From positions 310,001 to 374,000 of the forward strand of contig JGZV01000001.1 in NCBI GenBank assembly GCA_000741495.1: a stretch of 64,000 bases of DNA, written 5' to 3'. The notes under the pieces were generated by a model. The model ran no database searches. It worked only from the letters and a program-made list of their open reading frames with translations, and was not told where the DNA came from. Positions 28,040 to 39,927 of the stretch are shown here, piece after piece (the stretch's first letter is position 1; each line of letters begins with the position of its first letter). Both the position numbers and the translations under genes were made by a program. This DNA is from Bifidobacterium thermophilum. GTDB lineage: Bacteria > Actinomycetota > Actinomycetes > Actinomycetales > Bifidobacteriaceae.

Positions 28040-28060
28040 TCCAACAGCTAGACCCTATTT

Positions 28061-28106
28061 CGTCTTGTGTCGACGCTGACATCGCTCTCAGCGTCGACAC
28101 AAGACG
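28061..28106. terminator. Strong bidirectional terminator after GH32
   Basis: A perfect 19-base stem (28061-28079 with 28088-28106) flanked by TTT on the left and AAA on the right closes the sugar operon. On the opposite strand it also ends the convergent membrane-protein gene. Confidence 0.88.
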
Positions 28107-28164
28107 GAAATTGGCGCGATTCAGGCCGCACTCGTCGCTACTGCGAATCGGCACGGATCGGCGG

Positions 28165-28617
28165 CTAGTCGCGCTTCTTGCCCGTCGCCGAGGTATTGCC
28201 CGCCGCCTCGTCAACCTCTTCCTCGACGGTCTCCTCAAGCTCCGCACGTTCCAGACCGGACATCGGGTACAGGAAAATCGGCAGCATCATGAGGCACCCG
28301 ACCAGATAGAACAGGTCCGGCAGCGAGAACAAACGGAAGAAGGTCAGGCTGTTCGGCAGCAGAATGCCGGCGACCACTACGGCCATGCCGATCGGCGGCA
28401 AGGTCGACCAGACGGTCGGATTCGGGGCGTTATCCGCGCTCTTGCGTTTCACCGATTCGCGGTAGACGGGGATGATGAACATGAGCCCGCCGGCGATGGT
28501 AAGCACGTCGGTAAGCTTGAGCGTACCGAACAAGACGATTGGACGGGTCTGGAACAGCACGAACGCGACGAACATGACCAGCAGGCCGATGACGGATACC
28601 ACGGTTGACTTCTTCAT
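28165..28617 (-). CDS. Small membrane protein of unknown function
   Basis: 150 residues with four predicted membrane helices in two pairs (about 5-22, 27-45, 65-82, 90-112) and an acidic C-terminal tail (EETVEEEVDEAAG, ending KKRD). I do not recognise the family. The start MKKSTV is set by AAGGAGG six bases upstream; the open frame continues far upstream but is not coding. Convergent with GH32. Confidence 0.8.
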   Translation of the reverse strand: MKKSTVVSVIGLLVMFVAFVLFQTRPIVLFGTLKLTDVLTIAGGLMFIIPVYRESVKRKSADNAPNPTVWSTLPPIGMAVVVAGILLPNSLTFFRLFSLPDLFYLVGCLMMLPIFLYPMSGLERAELEETVEEEVDEAAGNTSATGKKRD

Positions 28618-28723
28618 GGCGAACCTCCTTGCGATGGCGTCCGGTTCGTCAGTGAACCGGACGTTGCGATATCTTCCAGTGTAGTCGCACCTGCTGGGAA
28701 CGCCGGCAGCGACGTACACCGTT

Positions 28724-30130
28724 TCAGAACAGGTCGCCTTGGGCGAACTCGTCCTCCTCCTGCTGCAATGCCGCACGGCTGAACGCATCCTCGCCATGCT
28801 CGGCAAGGTCATGCTCGGCCATGTGCGAGCGCTCGCGCAGGATGCCGTCCAGTCTGACAGCTTCAGGCGAAACAAGGAACGCGCGTTCATTGATGCCGTC
28901 TAGGTATAGCCCGTCCATGGATTCGACGCGGGAGAGCGCCACGTATCCCATGCCTGGGGCGAAGGTGCGGCGCAGGTCCATGCGGGCTCGGTCGAGGGTC
29001 ATGCCTTGCGATTTGTGGATGGTGATCGCCCACGCACAACGTAATGGGACTTGTTTGACGGATGCGAGCACGGTTTCCCCGTCCATCATCTCCCATGCCG
29101 CAGGTTGCATGATGACGGTGTGTCCGTTTTCGAAGTCGACCATGGGGTATTCACCTTCTCGGGTGGACACGAAATCCACCACGGTGCCAAGCGACCCGTT
29201 GACGTACTGCTGGTTGGTGTCATTACGTAGGGCCATGACCGCGGCACCGACTTTAAGACTGAGCATTTCAGGCGCGAGCATGGTGCTTTTGAGACGTTTG
29301 ATGAGAGACACTTGTCCTGACGATTCGGCTTCAAATCCATGCTCCGGCTCGTTGATTTGGGCGAGTTTGCTGTCGTTCAACGCGTCGGCTTGCCGGTTGT
29401 TGGGATACAGGCTGATGGCGACATCGTCCTCGGCCGGCTCCACGCCGATCCGGGTGTCGAGCGCCTGACGGTCGGTGTCGGTGACGGTTCCTTGCCGAAT
29501 ATCGGTGAGCACGTCAAGCAGTTGGCCGGCGTCTTGGCGATGCTGTTCGGTCAGGTAGCATACGACGGGATTGAGTTCGGGCCAGACTAGGGATTCGGTG
29601 ACGAATCCGTTCGGGTTGCGTCCGGCTTTCGCGTACCGCTCGCGCATGGCGACCAGTTCGGGCGGCGGAGCGACAAGCTCACGGTCACGCCGGGTGTTGG
29701 ACACTGGGGGCAGTTGGAACAGGTCGCCGGACATGACCACCTGCAGCCCGCCGAACGGTTCCGGATTGCGCCGGACAGCACGGCATGCCTGGTCGACCAT
29801 GTCGAACAGCCAGGCGTGCATCATGGAGATTTCGTCGATGACGAGGATATCGGTGGCACGGATGCGTTTGCCGCGTCGCGTTTTGATTTGTTTGAGCAGC
29901 GTATCGGTCATGACTTGTGCGACACCGACACCGCTCCACGAGTGGATGGTCTGCCCGTTCAGATGCGTCGCCGCGATACCGGTGGACGCGGTGACCGCGA
30001 CGGACGCCCCACGCTGCCTTGCTTGCTTGACGAATTGGTTGAGCACATAGGTTTTGCCTGCCCCCGGGGCGCCGGTGAGGAACGCGTTGGCTCCCGCGTT
30101 GAGGATTCGTAGCGCGTCAGTTTGCCGCAT
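28724..30130 (-). CDS. PIF1-like SF1B DNA helicase
   Basis: 468 residues. Walker A is LTGAPGAGKTYVLNQF (about 16-31), followed by the PIF1-type motif Ia TASTGIAATHLNGQTIHSW, Walker B LVIDEISMMHA, GDLFQLPPVSN (motif III), LTEQHRQ, and C-terminal motifs ITIHKSQGMTLDRA and GYVALSRV. It is a 5'-3' DNA helicase, probably acting in replication restart or recombination. The start MRQTDA has AAAGG seven bases upstream and overlaps the preceding HAD gene by 14 bases. The larger open frame upstream is a shadow of that gene. Confidence 0.9.
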   Translation of the reverse strand: MRQTDALRILNAGANAFLTGAPGAGKTYVLNQFVKQARQRGASVAVTASTGIAATHLNGQTIHSWSGVGVAQVMTDTLLKQIKTRRGKRIRATDILVIDEISMMHAWLFDMVDQACRAVRRNPEPFGGLQVVMSGDLFQLPPVSNTRRDRELVAPPPELVAMRERYAKAGRNPNGFVTESLVWPELNPVVCYLTEQHRQDAGQLLDVLTDIRQGTVTDTDRQALDTRIGVEPAEDDVAISLYPNNRQADALNDSKLAQINEPEHGFEAESSGQVSLIKRLKSTMLAPEMLSLKVGAAVMALRNDTNQQYVNGSLGTVVDFVSTREGEYPMVDFENGHTVIMQPAAWEMMDGETVLASVKQVPLRCAWAITIHKSQGMTLDRARMDLRRTFAPGMGYVALSRVESMDGLYLDGINERAFLVSPEAVRLDGILRERSHMAEHDLAEHGEDAFSRAALQQEEDEFAQGDLF

Positions 30131-31010
30131 GGGATGGCCTTTCCTGTCGCTCCCGGGCTGCAAGCATCGTTTCGATGACGTGTAGGACGCCGTGGTCCGT
30201 GTTTGCGGGGGCGATGAATCGTGCCTCCTGAAGCAGATCAGGGTAAGCGTTGGCCATCGCGAAGGACCACTCCCCTGCCCCAAGCATTTGCAAGTCGTTG
30301 AGATAATCGCCGAACACCATGGTCTGCGCGGGTGTGATGCCCAACTGCTCTTGCAACGCGACCACCCCACGACGCTTGTCGGTGTGCGCATCCATGATAT
30401 CCACCCAATGTGCCCCGGAAACGACCACCTGATACCGGTCGCGCAGCGGGGCGAACAACGTGTCGGCGGGCACCCGGACATCGCCGAAATCGAATACCGC
30501 CACCTTGAGAATCCGGTCGGCGTGCGGCCCCATCACCGCTTCATGCAGGTCATCAAGGAAAGCGAGACGGTGGTAATACTTGCGGCATTCGGCCACGAAG
30601 GGTGTGTCCTTGCGATTGATGTACGCACTGCGCTCCCCGCACACCACCATACCGACGTCATGGCCATGAGGCAGGCTGGCGCCGGCAAGCAGGTCGATCA
30701 TCCGCGCCACCGCATCCGCAGGAAGCGCGGTCACGCTGGCTATGCGCCCCCGGGCGACCACAAGATTGCCGTTTTCCGCGATGAACGACCCGGAGGGCAT
30801 GGCGTCGCCGAACATGTCACGCAGTGTGAAGATCTGCCGTCCGCTCGCTGGCACGAACTCGATGCCGGCGCGTTGCATGCGTTCCAGCAGAGGCCAGAAT
30901 CCCTTAGGAATCTGGCTGTCGCCGTCAAGCAACGTGCCATCCATATCGGCGACAACCATCGCGATATCACCGGGCAGCGACGTCGAGGGGGTCCATGGCG
31001 TGGCACTCAT
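30117..31010 (-). CDS. HAD-family (Cof-type) sugar-phosphate phosphatase
   Basis: 297 residues. Motif I DMDGTLLD (about 22-29) carries the nucleophile Asp, PASGRQ is motif II, a Lys lies in the DKRRG region, and GDYLNDLQM is motif IV, with a type IIB cap between. Cof-like phosphatases dephosphorylate small metabolites such as sugar phosphates; the substrate cannot be read from the sequence. AAAGGA supports the start at 31010. Its end overlaps the helicase start. Confidence 0.88.
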   Translation of the reverse strand: MSATPWTPSTSLPGDIAMVVADMDGTLLDGDSQIPKGFWPLLERMQRAGIEFVPASGRQIFTLRDMFGDAMPSGSFIAENGNLVVARGRIASVTALPADAVARMIDLLAGASLPHGHDVGMVVCGERSAYINRKDTPFVAECRKYYHRLAFLDDLHEAVMGPHADRILKVAVFDFGDVRVPADTLFAPLRDRYQVVVSGAHWVDIMDAHTDKRRGVVALQEQLGITPAQTMVFGDYLNDLQMLGAGEWSFAMANAYPDLLQEARFIAPANTDHGVLHVIETMLAARERQERPSHAAN

Positions 31011-31067
31011 GCTTGGTCCTTTCAACAAATCGTTGGATCGACGTGGAGTCGGCGGGCGGCTCCACCG

Positions 31068-31742
31068 TTACTCGAGCGCGTTGCCGTTCTTCTCATACGT
31101 GCGCAGCAGACTGGTCGCCTCGATGTGGCGGGCGCCAGCCTTAGCCGCCTCGGCATCCGGGCCTGGGGCCGGGACGAAGAGCAGATCGCGGTAGTAGCGC
31201 AGCTCGTCAATGGATTCGATGATATCGGCGAGCGCACGGTGGCCGCCGTTCTTCGCCGGACGGTTGCGGTAGACGTCCGGATACCAGCGGCGGGCGAGCT
31301 CCTTGATGGTGCTCACGTCGATGACCCGGTAGTGCAGGTGCTCCATGAGACCGGGCATGTAGCGGTCGAGGAATTTCTTGTCGGAACCAACGGAATTGCC
31401 GGCAAGCAGCGGCTTGACCCCGTCTGGGGTGAACCGCGCGACATACTCGGTCACCTTGCGTTCGGCTTCCTCGAGGCTCAGCCCGTGCTCCCATTCGTTG
31501 ATCAGGCCGGAGCGGGTGTGCATGGCGCGCACGAAATCGTTCATGTGGGCGACGGCCGCGTCGGATGGTTTGATGACGTAGTCCACGCCCTCGTCGAGCA
31601 CGTTGAGGGCGAAATCGGTGGGGACAACGGACACTTCGCACAGCTCGTCGTGGAAGATATCCAGTCCGGTCATCTCGCAATCAATCCAGATCATGCGCGA
31701 ATCTTGCGCGGTATAGGTCTCTGCGTCATGTGCGTCTACCAT
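31068..31742 (-). CDS. orn: Oligoribonuclease
   Basis: 224 residues, DEDDh 3'-5' exoribonuclease. Catalytic acids lie in [10 protein letters not shown], a middle Asp in [15 protein letters not shown], and the HRALADI motif holds the His and final Asp. It degrades 2-5-nucleotide RNAs, including pGpG. The C-terminus (~185-224) is slightly longer than in E. coli. The start is ATG 31742 with GAGG-type purines upstream. Confidence 0.95.
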   Translation of the reverse strand: MVDAHDAETYTAQDSRMIWIDCEMTGLDIFHDELCEVSVVPTDFALNVLDEGVDYVIKPSDAAVAHMNDFVRAMHTRSGLINEWEHGLSLEEAERKVTEYVARFTPDGVKPLLAGNSVGSDKKFLDRYMPGLMEHLHYRVIDVSTIKELARRWYPDVYRNRPAKNGGHRALADIIESIDELRYYRDLLFVPAPGPDAEAAKAGARHIEATSLLRTYEKNGNALE

Positions 31743-31797
31743 GGTGCCTCTTTCCTCACGTATCAACGATCTGTCCGACTTCGGCGGCATGCGAACC

Positions 31798-31833
31798 CCC
31801 CCGCGGACCGGACCTCTCAGGTTACCGCGGGGG
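31798..31833 (-). terminator. Hairpin downstream of putP
   Basis: CCCCCGCGG pairs with CCGCGGGGG (31798-31806 with 31825-31833), 18 bases beyond the putP stop on the minus strand. No strong T run follows. Confidence 0.6.
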
Positions 31834-31851
31834 TGGGAGAAGCATCGCGTC

Positions 31852-33480
31852 TCAGATCTGCGAACGTTCCTCGGCGGCTTGAATTTCTGCTGCAACCAGA
31901 TCGTCATCGACCTTGCGGTCGGCGGGATCGTCGAGATAGTGGTCGAATTCGTACAGCACCGAATCTTCGGGAGCCGGGGTGAGCAGCGAGACGACGACGA
32001 TGAGCAACAGCGAGACGATGAATGCTGGCAGCAGCTCGTAGATGGCGAAGACACCACCGAGCGGTTTGATGAGATTGTGCCAGATGAGCACCGTGGCCGT
32101 GCCGCCGAGCATGCCGGCGATGGCACCATACTTGTTCGTGCGACGCCAGTACAGGGACAGGAGCATCAGCGGGCCGAAGGACGCGCCGAGCCCCGCCCAC
32201 GCGTAGGAAACGACCTGGAAAATCGAGGAATTTTGGTCGAAGGCCACGAAAATGCCAAACAGGAACATGACCAGCAGCGTGGTGCGCGCCACCATCATCA
32301 CCTGCTTGTCGGTGGCCTTGCGGTTGATGACACCTCGGTAGATGTTCTCGCCCACCGCGCTCGCGCCGATAATCAGGTACGACGAGGAGGAGCTCATGGA
32401 TGCGGCGAAGATGCCGGAGACGACGATGCCGCACAGGAAGCTCGGCAGCAGCGCCTGGGCGATGACGATGAAGACGTTCTCGGCGGCAGCCTGCGTGCCG
32501 AACTGGGTGGGCATCATCGCGCGTCCCGCCAGACCGATGCACACGCCACATGCGAGCGAGATCACGCACCATGTGGTGGCGATGATTCGGGATTTGCGGA
32601 TCTCCTCGGAGCTGCGGATCGACAGGAAACGCACCAGCACCTGTGGCATGCCGAAGTATCCTAGGCCCCAGGCGAGCATGGAGATGATAGTGATGATGCC
32701 GTAATCGGTGGGCGCGCCGAAGACCGCCTTACCGTCGCGTACGATCTGCTCGCCCATGGAGTTGAGCACCGGGGTGGCCAGGTGCGTGCCGTCAAGGAAG
32801 CCCGGAATGCCGCGCAGGAAGGTGACGGTGTTGTCCACGCCGCCGACCGAGACGATTGAGCCGATGAACACGACGGCGAGCGCGAAGAACATGAGCATGC
32901 CCTGGATGAAGTCGGTGACGACCACGGACAGGTAGCCGCCGATCAGCGTGTAGGCGAACACGACAGCCGCGCCGACGACCATCGTCAGATGGTAATCCCA
33001 GCCGAACAGGGTGGAGAACAGCTTGCCGACCGTCACGAAGCAGCTGCCCACGTACACGCAGAAGAAGATGAGGATGATCAGCGCTGCGATGGTGGAGATG
33101 ACATTCTTCTTGTCATGGAAGCGCTTGGAGAAGAAATCCGGCACGGTGATGGCGTCGCCCGCAACCACCGAATATCGCCGCAGACGCCGGGCCACCAGCC
33201 GCCAGTTGAGATATGTGCCGATTGCCAAGCCGATCGCCGTCCACATGGCGTCTGCGGCGCCGGTGAAGTAGGCGAGGCCCGGCAGGCCCATGAGCAGCCA
33301 GCCGCTCATGTCGGAAGCTTCGGCGCTCAGGGCCGTCAGCCATGGGCCGACCCCGCGACCGCCGGCGAAATACTGTTTCGCCGAGGAGTTCGAACGTTTC
33401 GAATAGGCGAATCCGATGGACAGCATGGCGATGAAATACAACACCATGGCGAGCAATACCCAGAAGTCTTTGGTGACCAT
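31852..33480 (-). CDS. putP: Sodium/proline symporter
   Basis: 542 residues, the solute:sodium symporter family. Thirteen predicted membrane helices. The PutP signature is strong: [29 protein letters not shown] near residues 38-66, the [18 protein letters not shown] helix, and later [13 protein letters not shown], the conserved Na+ site. It takes up proline with Na+. No proline catabolic gene is near, so uptake probably serves protein synthesis or osmoprotection. Confidence 0.93.
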   Translation of the reverse strand: MVTKDFWVLLAMVLYFIAMLSIGFAYSKRSNSSAKQYFAGGRGVGPWLTALSAEASDMSGWLLMGLPGLAYFTGAADAMWTAIGLAIGTYLNWRLVARRLRRYSVVAGDAITVPDFFSKRFHDKKNVISTIAALIILIFFCVYVGSCFVTVGKLFSTLFGWDYHLTMVVGAAVVFAYTLIGGYLSVVVTDFIQGMLMFFALAVVFIGSIVSVGGVDNTVTFLRGIPGFLDGTHLATPVLNSMGEQIVRDGKAVFGAPTDYGIITIISMLAWGLGYFGMPQVLVRFLSIRSSEEIRKSRIIATTWCVISLACGVCIGLAGRAMMPTQFGTQAAAENVFIVIAQALLPSFLCGIVVSGIFAASMSSSSSYLIIGASAVGENIYRGVINRKATDKQVMMVARTTLLVMFLFGIFVAFDQNSSIFQVVSYAWAGLGASFGPLMLLSLYWRRTNKYGAIAGMLGGTATVLIWHNLIKPLGGVFAIYELLPAFIVSLLLIVVVSLLTPAPEDSVLYEFDHYLDDPADRKVDDDLVAAEIQAAEERSQI

Positions 33481-33576
33481 ACCCTTCTTCTCTCAATCAT
33501 GACGACGGCGTGCGCGGCCTATCCGTGGGATGGACGGACGCCTTTCGCTGGTCTCTTTCGTTGGTCTCAGTACAAG

Positions 33577-33619
33577 AAGGCGGCCGCTCTGATGCGCATG
33601 GCAACAGGGCGGCCGCCTT
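33577..33619 (-). terminator. Terminator of guaB
   Basis: AAGGCGGCCGC (33577-33587) pairs with GCGGCCGCCTT (33609-33619), 50 bases beyond the guaB stop on the minus strand. Confidence 0.8.
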
Positions 33620-33668
33620 GCAATCCGGCAGCAATCCGCGGAATCACGCCCGCGGGGCTGTCAGGACA

Positions 33669-35282
<1,614 letters not shown>

Positions 35283-35331
35283 TCACCCCCACGCCACCAT
35301 CGGCAACACGAGATACGGGAAAGCCGCGGAA

Positions 35332-36627
35332 TTATGCGCGTTTCGCGGTGTGTTGCACTGGGGGTGCCGGAGGTTCAGATATCGGACGCTCCGCAACAAC
35401 ATCCTGATGATCCGTCACGTGCGAAGAGTCGGAGGCGACAACACTGTCATCTTGGTCTTCCACACGAATACCGCCCTGCGCGGGACTGACATGTTGCGCG
35501 GCATGATGCTTGTCGTACGCCGCATCCTCCTCCATAATCTCAGGGATACGATGACGCAGGTACGGCAGCATGGTAAGCACAGTCAACACCGCCGCAGCAC
35601 ACAGGAAACCAATGACGACATACCGCACATCGAAGAACAGGATCATAATCGACCCGAAAGAGATAAGCGCCGCCCACCCCCACAAAATCAAGACCGCTCC
35701 TTGGACGGAATGGCCGATTTTCAGCATCCGGTGGTGCAAATGCATACGGTCAGGGTGCATCGGCGACTGTCCCTTGCTCAAGCGTCGGACAATCGCCAAA
35801 CACATGTCGAGCACCGGCAGGAACAGCACGAGAATCGGCAGCAAAATCGGCATGAATACCGGCACATACACGCTCGTATGAATCGAAGCGGGATCAAGAT
35901 GGCCGGTCATGACAATAGACGCGCACGTAATAAGATACCCGAGCAGCATCGACCCGGAATCCCCCATGAACAGTTTCGCCGGATGCCAGTTATGCAACAG
36001 GAAACCCACACAAATACCAACCAACGCCACGTCGATCAGCGTGGCCATAGACGCATAACTCGGCGAAGAACGGGCAAGCACATACGAATACAAACCAAAC
36101 GCGATACCGCCGATAGCGACGATACCGGCGGCAAGCCCGTCCAAACCGTCGACGAAATTCACGGCGTTGATCGACGCGACAATCAAAAACGCGGTAATCG
36201 CCATAGACAACGTCGGCGAAGCCGTCACCAGCGATCCCAACGGCAGTGAAATAATCTGCAAGCCGCCCCAGGCCACGAATACGGAAATCAATAGCTGGCC
36301 CGCCAGTTTCAGCATCCAGTCAAGATCCCACAAATCATCGGCCATACCCAGCAGGCAAATCATCACGGCGCCGGCCAACACCACCCAAGCCTGCTGATTG
36401 GCGGTAAACAAGCCGGAAATAAACGGAATATGGCTGGCGAACAGCATAGCGACCACGAAGCCGACCAGCATGCCGAGGCCGCCCATACGCGGAGTAGGGA
36501 TGGTGTGCACGTCACGCGCACGCACCTTGCCGACCGCCCCGATACGGATAGCAAGATGACGGATCAGCGGAGTAACCAGCCACGTGGCACCACCGGCGAC
36601 CGCGGCAATGAACAGGTATACCCTCAT
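35332..36627 (-). CDS. Undecaprenyl-phosphate GlcNAc-1-phosphate transferase (WecA/TarO-like)
   Basis: 431 residues with about eleven membrane helices and the MraY/WecA motifs: NFVDGLDGLAAG (about 153-164), FMGDSGSMLLG (about 219-229) and the HHRMLKIGH loop (about 295-303). The last ~70 residues are a hydrophilic cytoplasmic tail. It attaches GlcNAc-1-P to undecaprenyl phosphate to start a wall polysaccharide or teichoic-type polymer. Its ATG overlaps the tsaC stop (ATGA), giving translational coupling within the prfA-prmC-tsaC-wecA run. Confidence 0.93.
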   Translation of the reverse strand: MRVYLFIAAVAGGATWLVTPLIRHLAIRIGAVGKVRARDVHTIPTPRMGGLGMLVGFVVAMLFASHIPFISGLFTANQQAWVVLAGAVMICLLGMADDLWDLDWMLKLAGQLLISVFVAWGGLQIISLPLGSLVTASPTLSMAITAFLIVASINAVNFVDGLDGLAAGIVAIGGIAFGLYSYVLARSSPSYASMATLIDVALVGICVGFLLHNWHPAKLFMGDSGSMLLGYLITCASIVMTGHLDPASIHTSVYVPVFMPILLPILVLFLPVLDMCLAIVRRLSKGQSPMHPDRMHLHHRMLKIGHSVQGAVLILWGWAALISFGSIMILFFDVRYVVIGFLCAAAVLTVLTMLPYLRHRIPEIMEEDAAYDKHHAAQHVSPAQGGIRVEDQDDSVVASDSSHVTDHQDVVAERPISEPPAPPVQHTAKRA

Positions 36628-37284
36628 GCGCCAAGTCCCCCGCCGTTGATATGCAATGCCTCGCGAACAGCAGCTTGCGGGATCACTCCCTCACGCAGAA
36701 TACTGATGCCGTCACGCTCCGTTGGATCAGCGGCAACCACCGTGCTGGCGACATGCCCTTGGGTCGGGCCGCCGTCAAGATACAAATCCACCTGATCGCC
36801 GAACGCGGCGACAGCTTCGTCGATACTCTGGGCGCTCTCATCGCCGGAACGGTTCGCGCTGGATGCCGCAACAGGCCCTGTCTCGCGCAAAATACGCAGC
36901 GTCAGCACGGAGTTGGGCACACGGATGCCTTGCGTCGCACGACCATCGGATTCACGGCGAATCGTCTTCAACCGGCAATCATCCTGGGCGATGGCGATCG
37001 GCGAGAACGCCCCGGGCAGGAACGCGGCCGCCAAACGGTTCAACGGCGCCGGAAGATACAATCCCAAATCATCCAATGCGTCAACATCAGCCATGATGAC
37101 CTGCAATGCCTTATATCGCGGCCGCTGCTTCAACGCGTAAATACGGTCGATGGCCTGCTGGTTGAACGGGTCACAGGCAATACCGTAAACCGTATCCGTA
37201 GGGATGACGACAACACCCCCCCTGCTTGATGATTCGCGCCGCCCGCGCGATGGACTCCTCGTTGACCGTACAAACCTCGCCCAT
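36624..37284 (-). CDS. tsaC: L-threonylcarbamoyladenylate synthase (TsaC/Sua5), apparent frameshift
   Basis: The YrdC domain makes threonylcarbamoyl-AMP for tRNA t6A. GGVVVIPTDTVYGIA and the conserved Lys/Arg pair in ALKQRPRYK are clear, as are the ...SSANRSG and STVV regions. The proper start MGEVCTVNEESIARAARII (ATG 37284, GGAGG four bases upstream) is in a different frame from the rest. The switch is at a run of seven G on the minus strand (37216-37222); six G would restore one frame of about 219 residues. This could be a sequencing error, slippage or phase variation. Its end overlaps the wecA-like start. Confidence 0.85.
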
Positions 37285-37370
37285 AACACCTCCGATTGTT
37301 CCGTCACTATTGCACCATCGTGTCCAGACGTGTCTGACGCGACCGACCGCAATCATAGCGGTCATGCCGT

Positions 37371-38267
37371 TTACTTCACAGCGAACAGATAGCGTGGACG
37401 CGACGTGTAATCCGCACCGGTGCGCGCCTGCGAAAAACCGTTCGCCAACGCGTACGTGAGCAGACGGTCGGCCTGCGTGATGTCATGCTCAAGCACCAAT
37501 ACGCCGCCATCACGCAACAAGGCGAAAGCGCGACGAATAATACGCTCCGGAATCAGCGTGCCGTCAGCGGAACCGCCATACAACGCGGCTTGCGGATCAT
37601 AGTCACGCACTTCAGGCTGGGTCGGCGGCTGGGACATCGGCACGTACGGCGGATTCGTGACCACCAAATCGATGGAACCGTTCAATGCCGCGAGCGTTGT
37701 GGTATCCGTGGCATCCCCCGCCTCGAGATGATAGTTGTAGCCTGCCGCCGGATCCTTGTCCGCCACACGTTTGGCATTGCGTTTCGTCCATTCAAGCGTC
37801 TGCGGGAACTTTTCCACCGCCCATACTTCAGCCCCACGCACTTCGGTGACAATGGACAAGCCAATAGCGCCACTGCCCGCACACAAATCCACGACCTTCG
37901 GGGTGTACAGGCCTTCACGTGTCAGCCAGTCGATACCAGCTTGCACCACGATTTCGGTTTCCTGCCGGGGAATGAACACGCCCGGCCCGACTTGCACATC
38001 AAGATAGCGGAAAGGAACATGGCCGACAATATACTGCAACGGTTCACGCGAAGCACGACGGCCCATCATCGAACGAAACACGGCAAGCTGCTCGTCAGTG
38101 ACATCGATACTGTCACTCATTACCAAAGCTTTATCGATATCGCGAGGGCTGATACCACAAGCTTCAGCGAACAGCAGACGGGCATCATACCGGGCGGTTT
38201 CGATACCCGCGTCCTTAAGCCTCCCGGTCGCTTCGGCCAGCATGTGTCTGAGTGATTCAATGCCCAT
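37371..38267 (-). CDS. prmC: Release factor N5-glutamine methyltransferase
   Basis: 298 residues. An N-terminal helical bundle (~1-85) precedes the SAM-dependent Rossmann methyltransferase: VVDLCAGSGAIGLSI (SAM loop, about 119-133) and the NPPY catalytic motif (VVTNPPYVPM, about 188-197). It methylates the Gln of the GGQ motif of RF1 and RF2, here beside prfA and in the same window as prfB. AAGGGAG precedes the ATG by about 11 bases. Confidence 0.95.
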   Translation of the reverse strand: MGIESLRHMLAEATGRLKDAGIETARYDARLLFAEACGISPRDIDKALVMSDSIDVTDEQLAVFRSMMGRRASREPLQYIVGHVPFRYLDVQVGPGVFIPRQETEIVVQAGIDWLTREGLYTPKVVDLCAGSGAIGLSIVTEVRGAEVWAVEKFPQTLEWTKRNAKRVADKDPAAGYNYHLEAGDATDTTTLAALNGSIDLVVTNPPYVPMSQPPTQPEVRDYDPQAALYGGSADGTLIPERIIRRAFALLRDGGVLVLEHDITQADRLLTYALANGFSQARTGADYTSRPRYLFAVK

Positions 38268-38382
38268 GCGCGATAAAACTCCCTTCCGGTATATGTGTTC
38301 CGTGCCGCCGATGTTGTACGTCTGCGAATGCCTGCCGGTCCGGCAGCAACCGTTGACGCTGCTGCCGAAAGCAGCTTACCGG

Positions 38383-39501
38383 TCAGGACGCGTCAGCACT
38401 ATGAAGCTTCTGCTGTTCGAGACGCGCCGCCTCATCCGCCTGGATGTCGCTGTCAATCACCGCTTGCAAGTCGCCGTCCAGCACCTGGTCAAGGTTGTAC
38501 GCCTTGTAATTCGTACGATGGTCGACAATACGGTTTTCCGGGAAATTATAGGTGCGGATGCGTTCGGAACGATCCAGCGAACGGACCTGGGAATGGCGCA
38601 TATCCGCCGCCTCCGCCGCCTCCTGCTCATGCTTCATGGCCAGCAGGCGGGATTTCAGCACGCGCAACGCGGATTGACGGTTCTGGATCTGCGACTTCTC
38701 ATCCTGCATGCTCACCACGATGCCGGTGGGAATGTGGGTCATGCGCACCGCGGAATACGTGGTGTTCACGGACTGGCCGCCGGGACCGGAGCTCATGAAG
38801 ATGTCAATCTTCAAGTCTTTCGGATCGATCTCGATCTCGTCATCGTCGTCATCGGCTTCCGGGAAGACGATGACGCCGGCGGCCGACGTCTGGATGCGCC
38901 CCTGCGATTCAGTGACAGGGATGCGCTGCACGCGATGCACGCCGCCCTCGTATTTGAGGCTCGCCCACACGCCGTCCTCCGGGGCGGGCGTGCCTTTCGC
39001 ACGGATGGCGAGCTGGACGTCCTTGACACCGCCAAGCTCAGTGGTGTTCTCGCTTTGAATGGTGGTGGACCAGCCGCGTTTTTCCGCGTACCGCAAGTAC
39101 ATGCGCAGCAGGTCGCCGGCGAACAGTGCAGCCTCCTCGCCGCCGGTACCGGCCTTGATTTCCATGATCACATCACGGGCGTCATCCGGGTCGCGTGGGA
39201 TCAGCGCGGTGCGCAACGCCTCCTCGGCCTTCGGCAGCTCAGCCTCAAGCCGCTTGGCCTCAGCGGCGAAATCCTCATCCTCCGAGGCCATCTCTCTGGC
39301 AGCCTCAAGATCGTCACTGATCTGACGGTACTTGGTGTACGCGGCAACGATCGAGCCGAGTTCAGCATGGCGGCGACCAAGCTTACGGATTTTGTCAGGG
39401 TCGGACGCGACCTCAGGCTGCGCCATCTGCCGTTCGATGTCGTGATATTCCTCCACTGCGGTTTTCGCCGCGGGGAACTGATCCTGTGGATCCTGTGCCA
39501 T
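38383..39501 (-). CDS. prfA: Peptide chain release factor 1
   Basis: 372 residues. GGQ motif [11 protein letters not shown] (about 238-248). The RF1 stop-codon reading region carries the P-A/V-T type tripeptide ([10 protein letters not shown], about 195-205). It ends translation at UAA and UAG. GAGGAA precedes the ATG by 5 bases. It heads the prfA-prmC-tsaC-wecA run; rpmE lies upstream after a hairpin. Confidence 0.97.
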   Translation of the reverse strand: MAQDPQDQFPAAKTAVEEYHDIERQMAQPEVASDPDKIRKLGRRHAELGSIVAAYTKYRQISDDLEAAREMASEDEDFAAEAKRLEAELPKAEEALRTALIPRDPDDARDVIMEIKAGTGGEEAALFAGDLLRMYLRYAEKRGWSTTIQSENTTELGGVKDVQLAIRAKGTPAPEDGVWASLKYEGGVHRVQRIPVTESQGRIQTSAAGVIVFPEADDDDDEIEIDPKDLKIDIFMSSGPGGQSVNTTYSAVRMTHIPTGIVVSMQDEKSQIQNRQSALRVLKSRLLAMKHEQEAAEAADMRHSQVRSLDRSERIRTYNFPENRIVDHRTNYKAYNLDQVLDGDLQAVIDSDIQADEAARLEQQKLHSADAS

Positions 39502-39706
39502 AACTATTCCTCGTTACCGTTATACGTGTTCGCGCGGGTTCCAACCGTCCCGGCCAAGCCCTGTGCCATAAGCGCCACGACGACGGTCAGCCGCGCATCG
39601 GTGACCACGCTTCATCTTGCTCAACTTCACTATCATATAGTCACGCTTAGCCAAGGTGCGTATTCGCGCGGTTGTGACCGAGACTGCGGGATGCCAGTCA
39701 GGTGCC

Positions 39707-39870
39707 GTGCGACTGAAGCATCGCACCGCACGGCGATACCGCCGGCAACCGGGAAGAACTCGCTGATATCTCGCAGGTGTGCGACTGAATCGATGCATAG
39801 CACGGTGATACCCTGCATGAACAGCAAGAATCCTCCGACATCCCGGTGTCGTGTGACCGAACCGTCACAC
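39707..39870. repeat. Three-unit palindrome array at 72-base period (second family)
   Basis: Palindromes begin at 39707 (GTGCGA eight bases TCGCAC), 39779 (GTGC...GCAC, degenerate) and 39851 (GTGTGA eight bases TCACAC), exactly 72 bases apart. Each is followed at a fixed distance by GCGATACC, GTGATACC or GAGATACC. The copies differ at many bases but keep the palindrome. This resembles arrays 1-3 in spacing and in the TGTGA/TCACA arms, but the loop and flanks are unrelated. The gap 39502-39925 holds no other recognisable feature. Confidence 0.75.
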
Positions 39871-39927
39871 CGCGGCGAGATACCTCACGGCATGCGACGG
39901 CAAGCCGCCATTGCCGCGAAACGCCGG

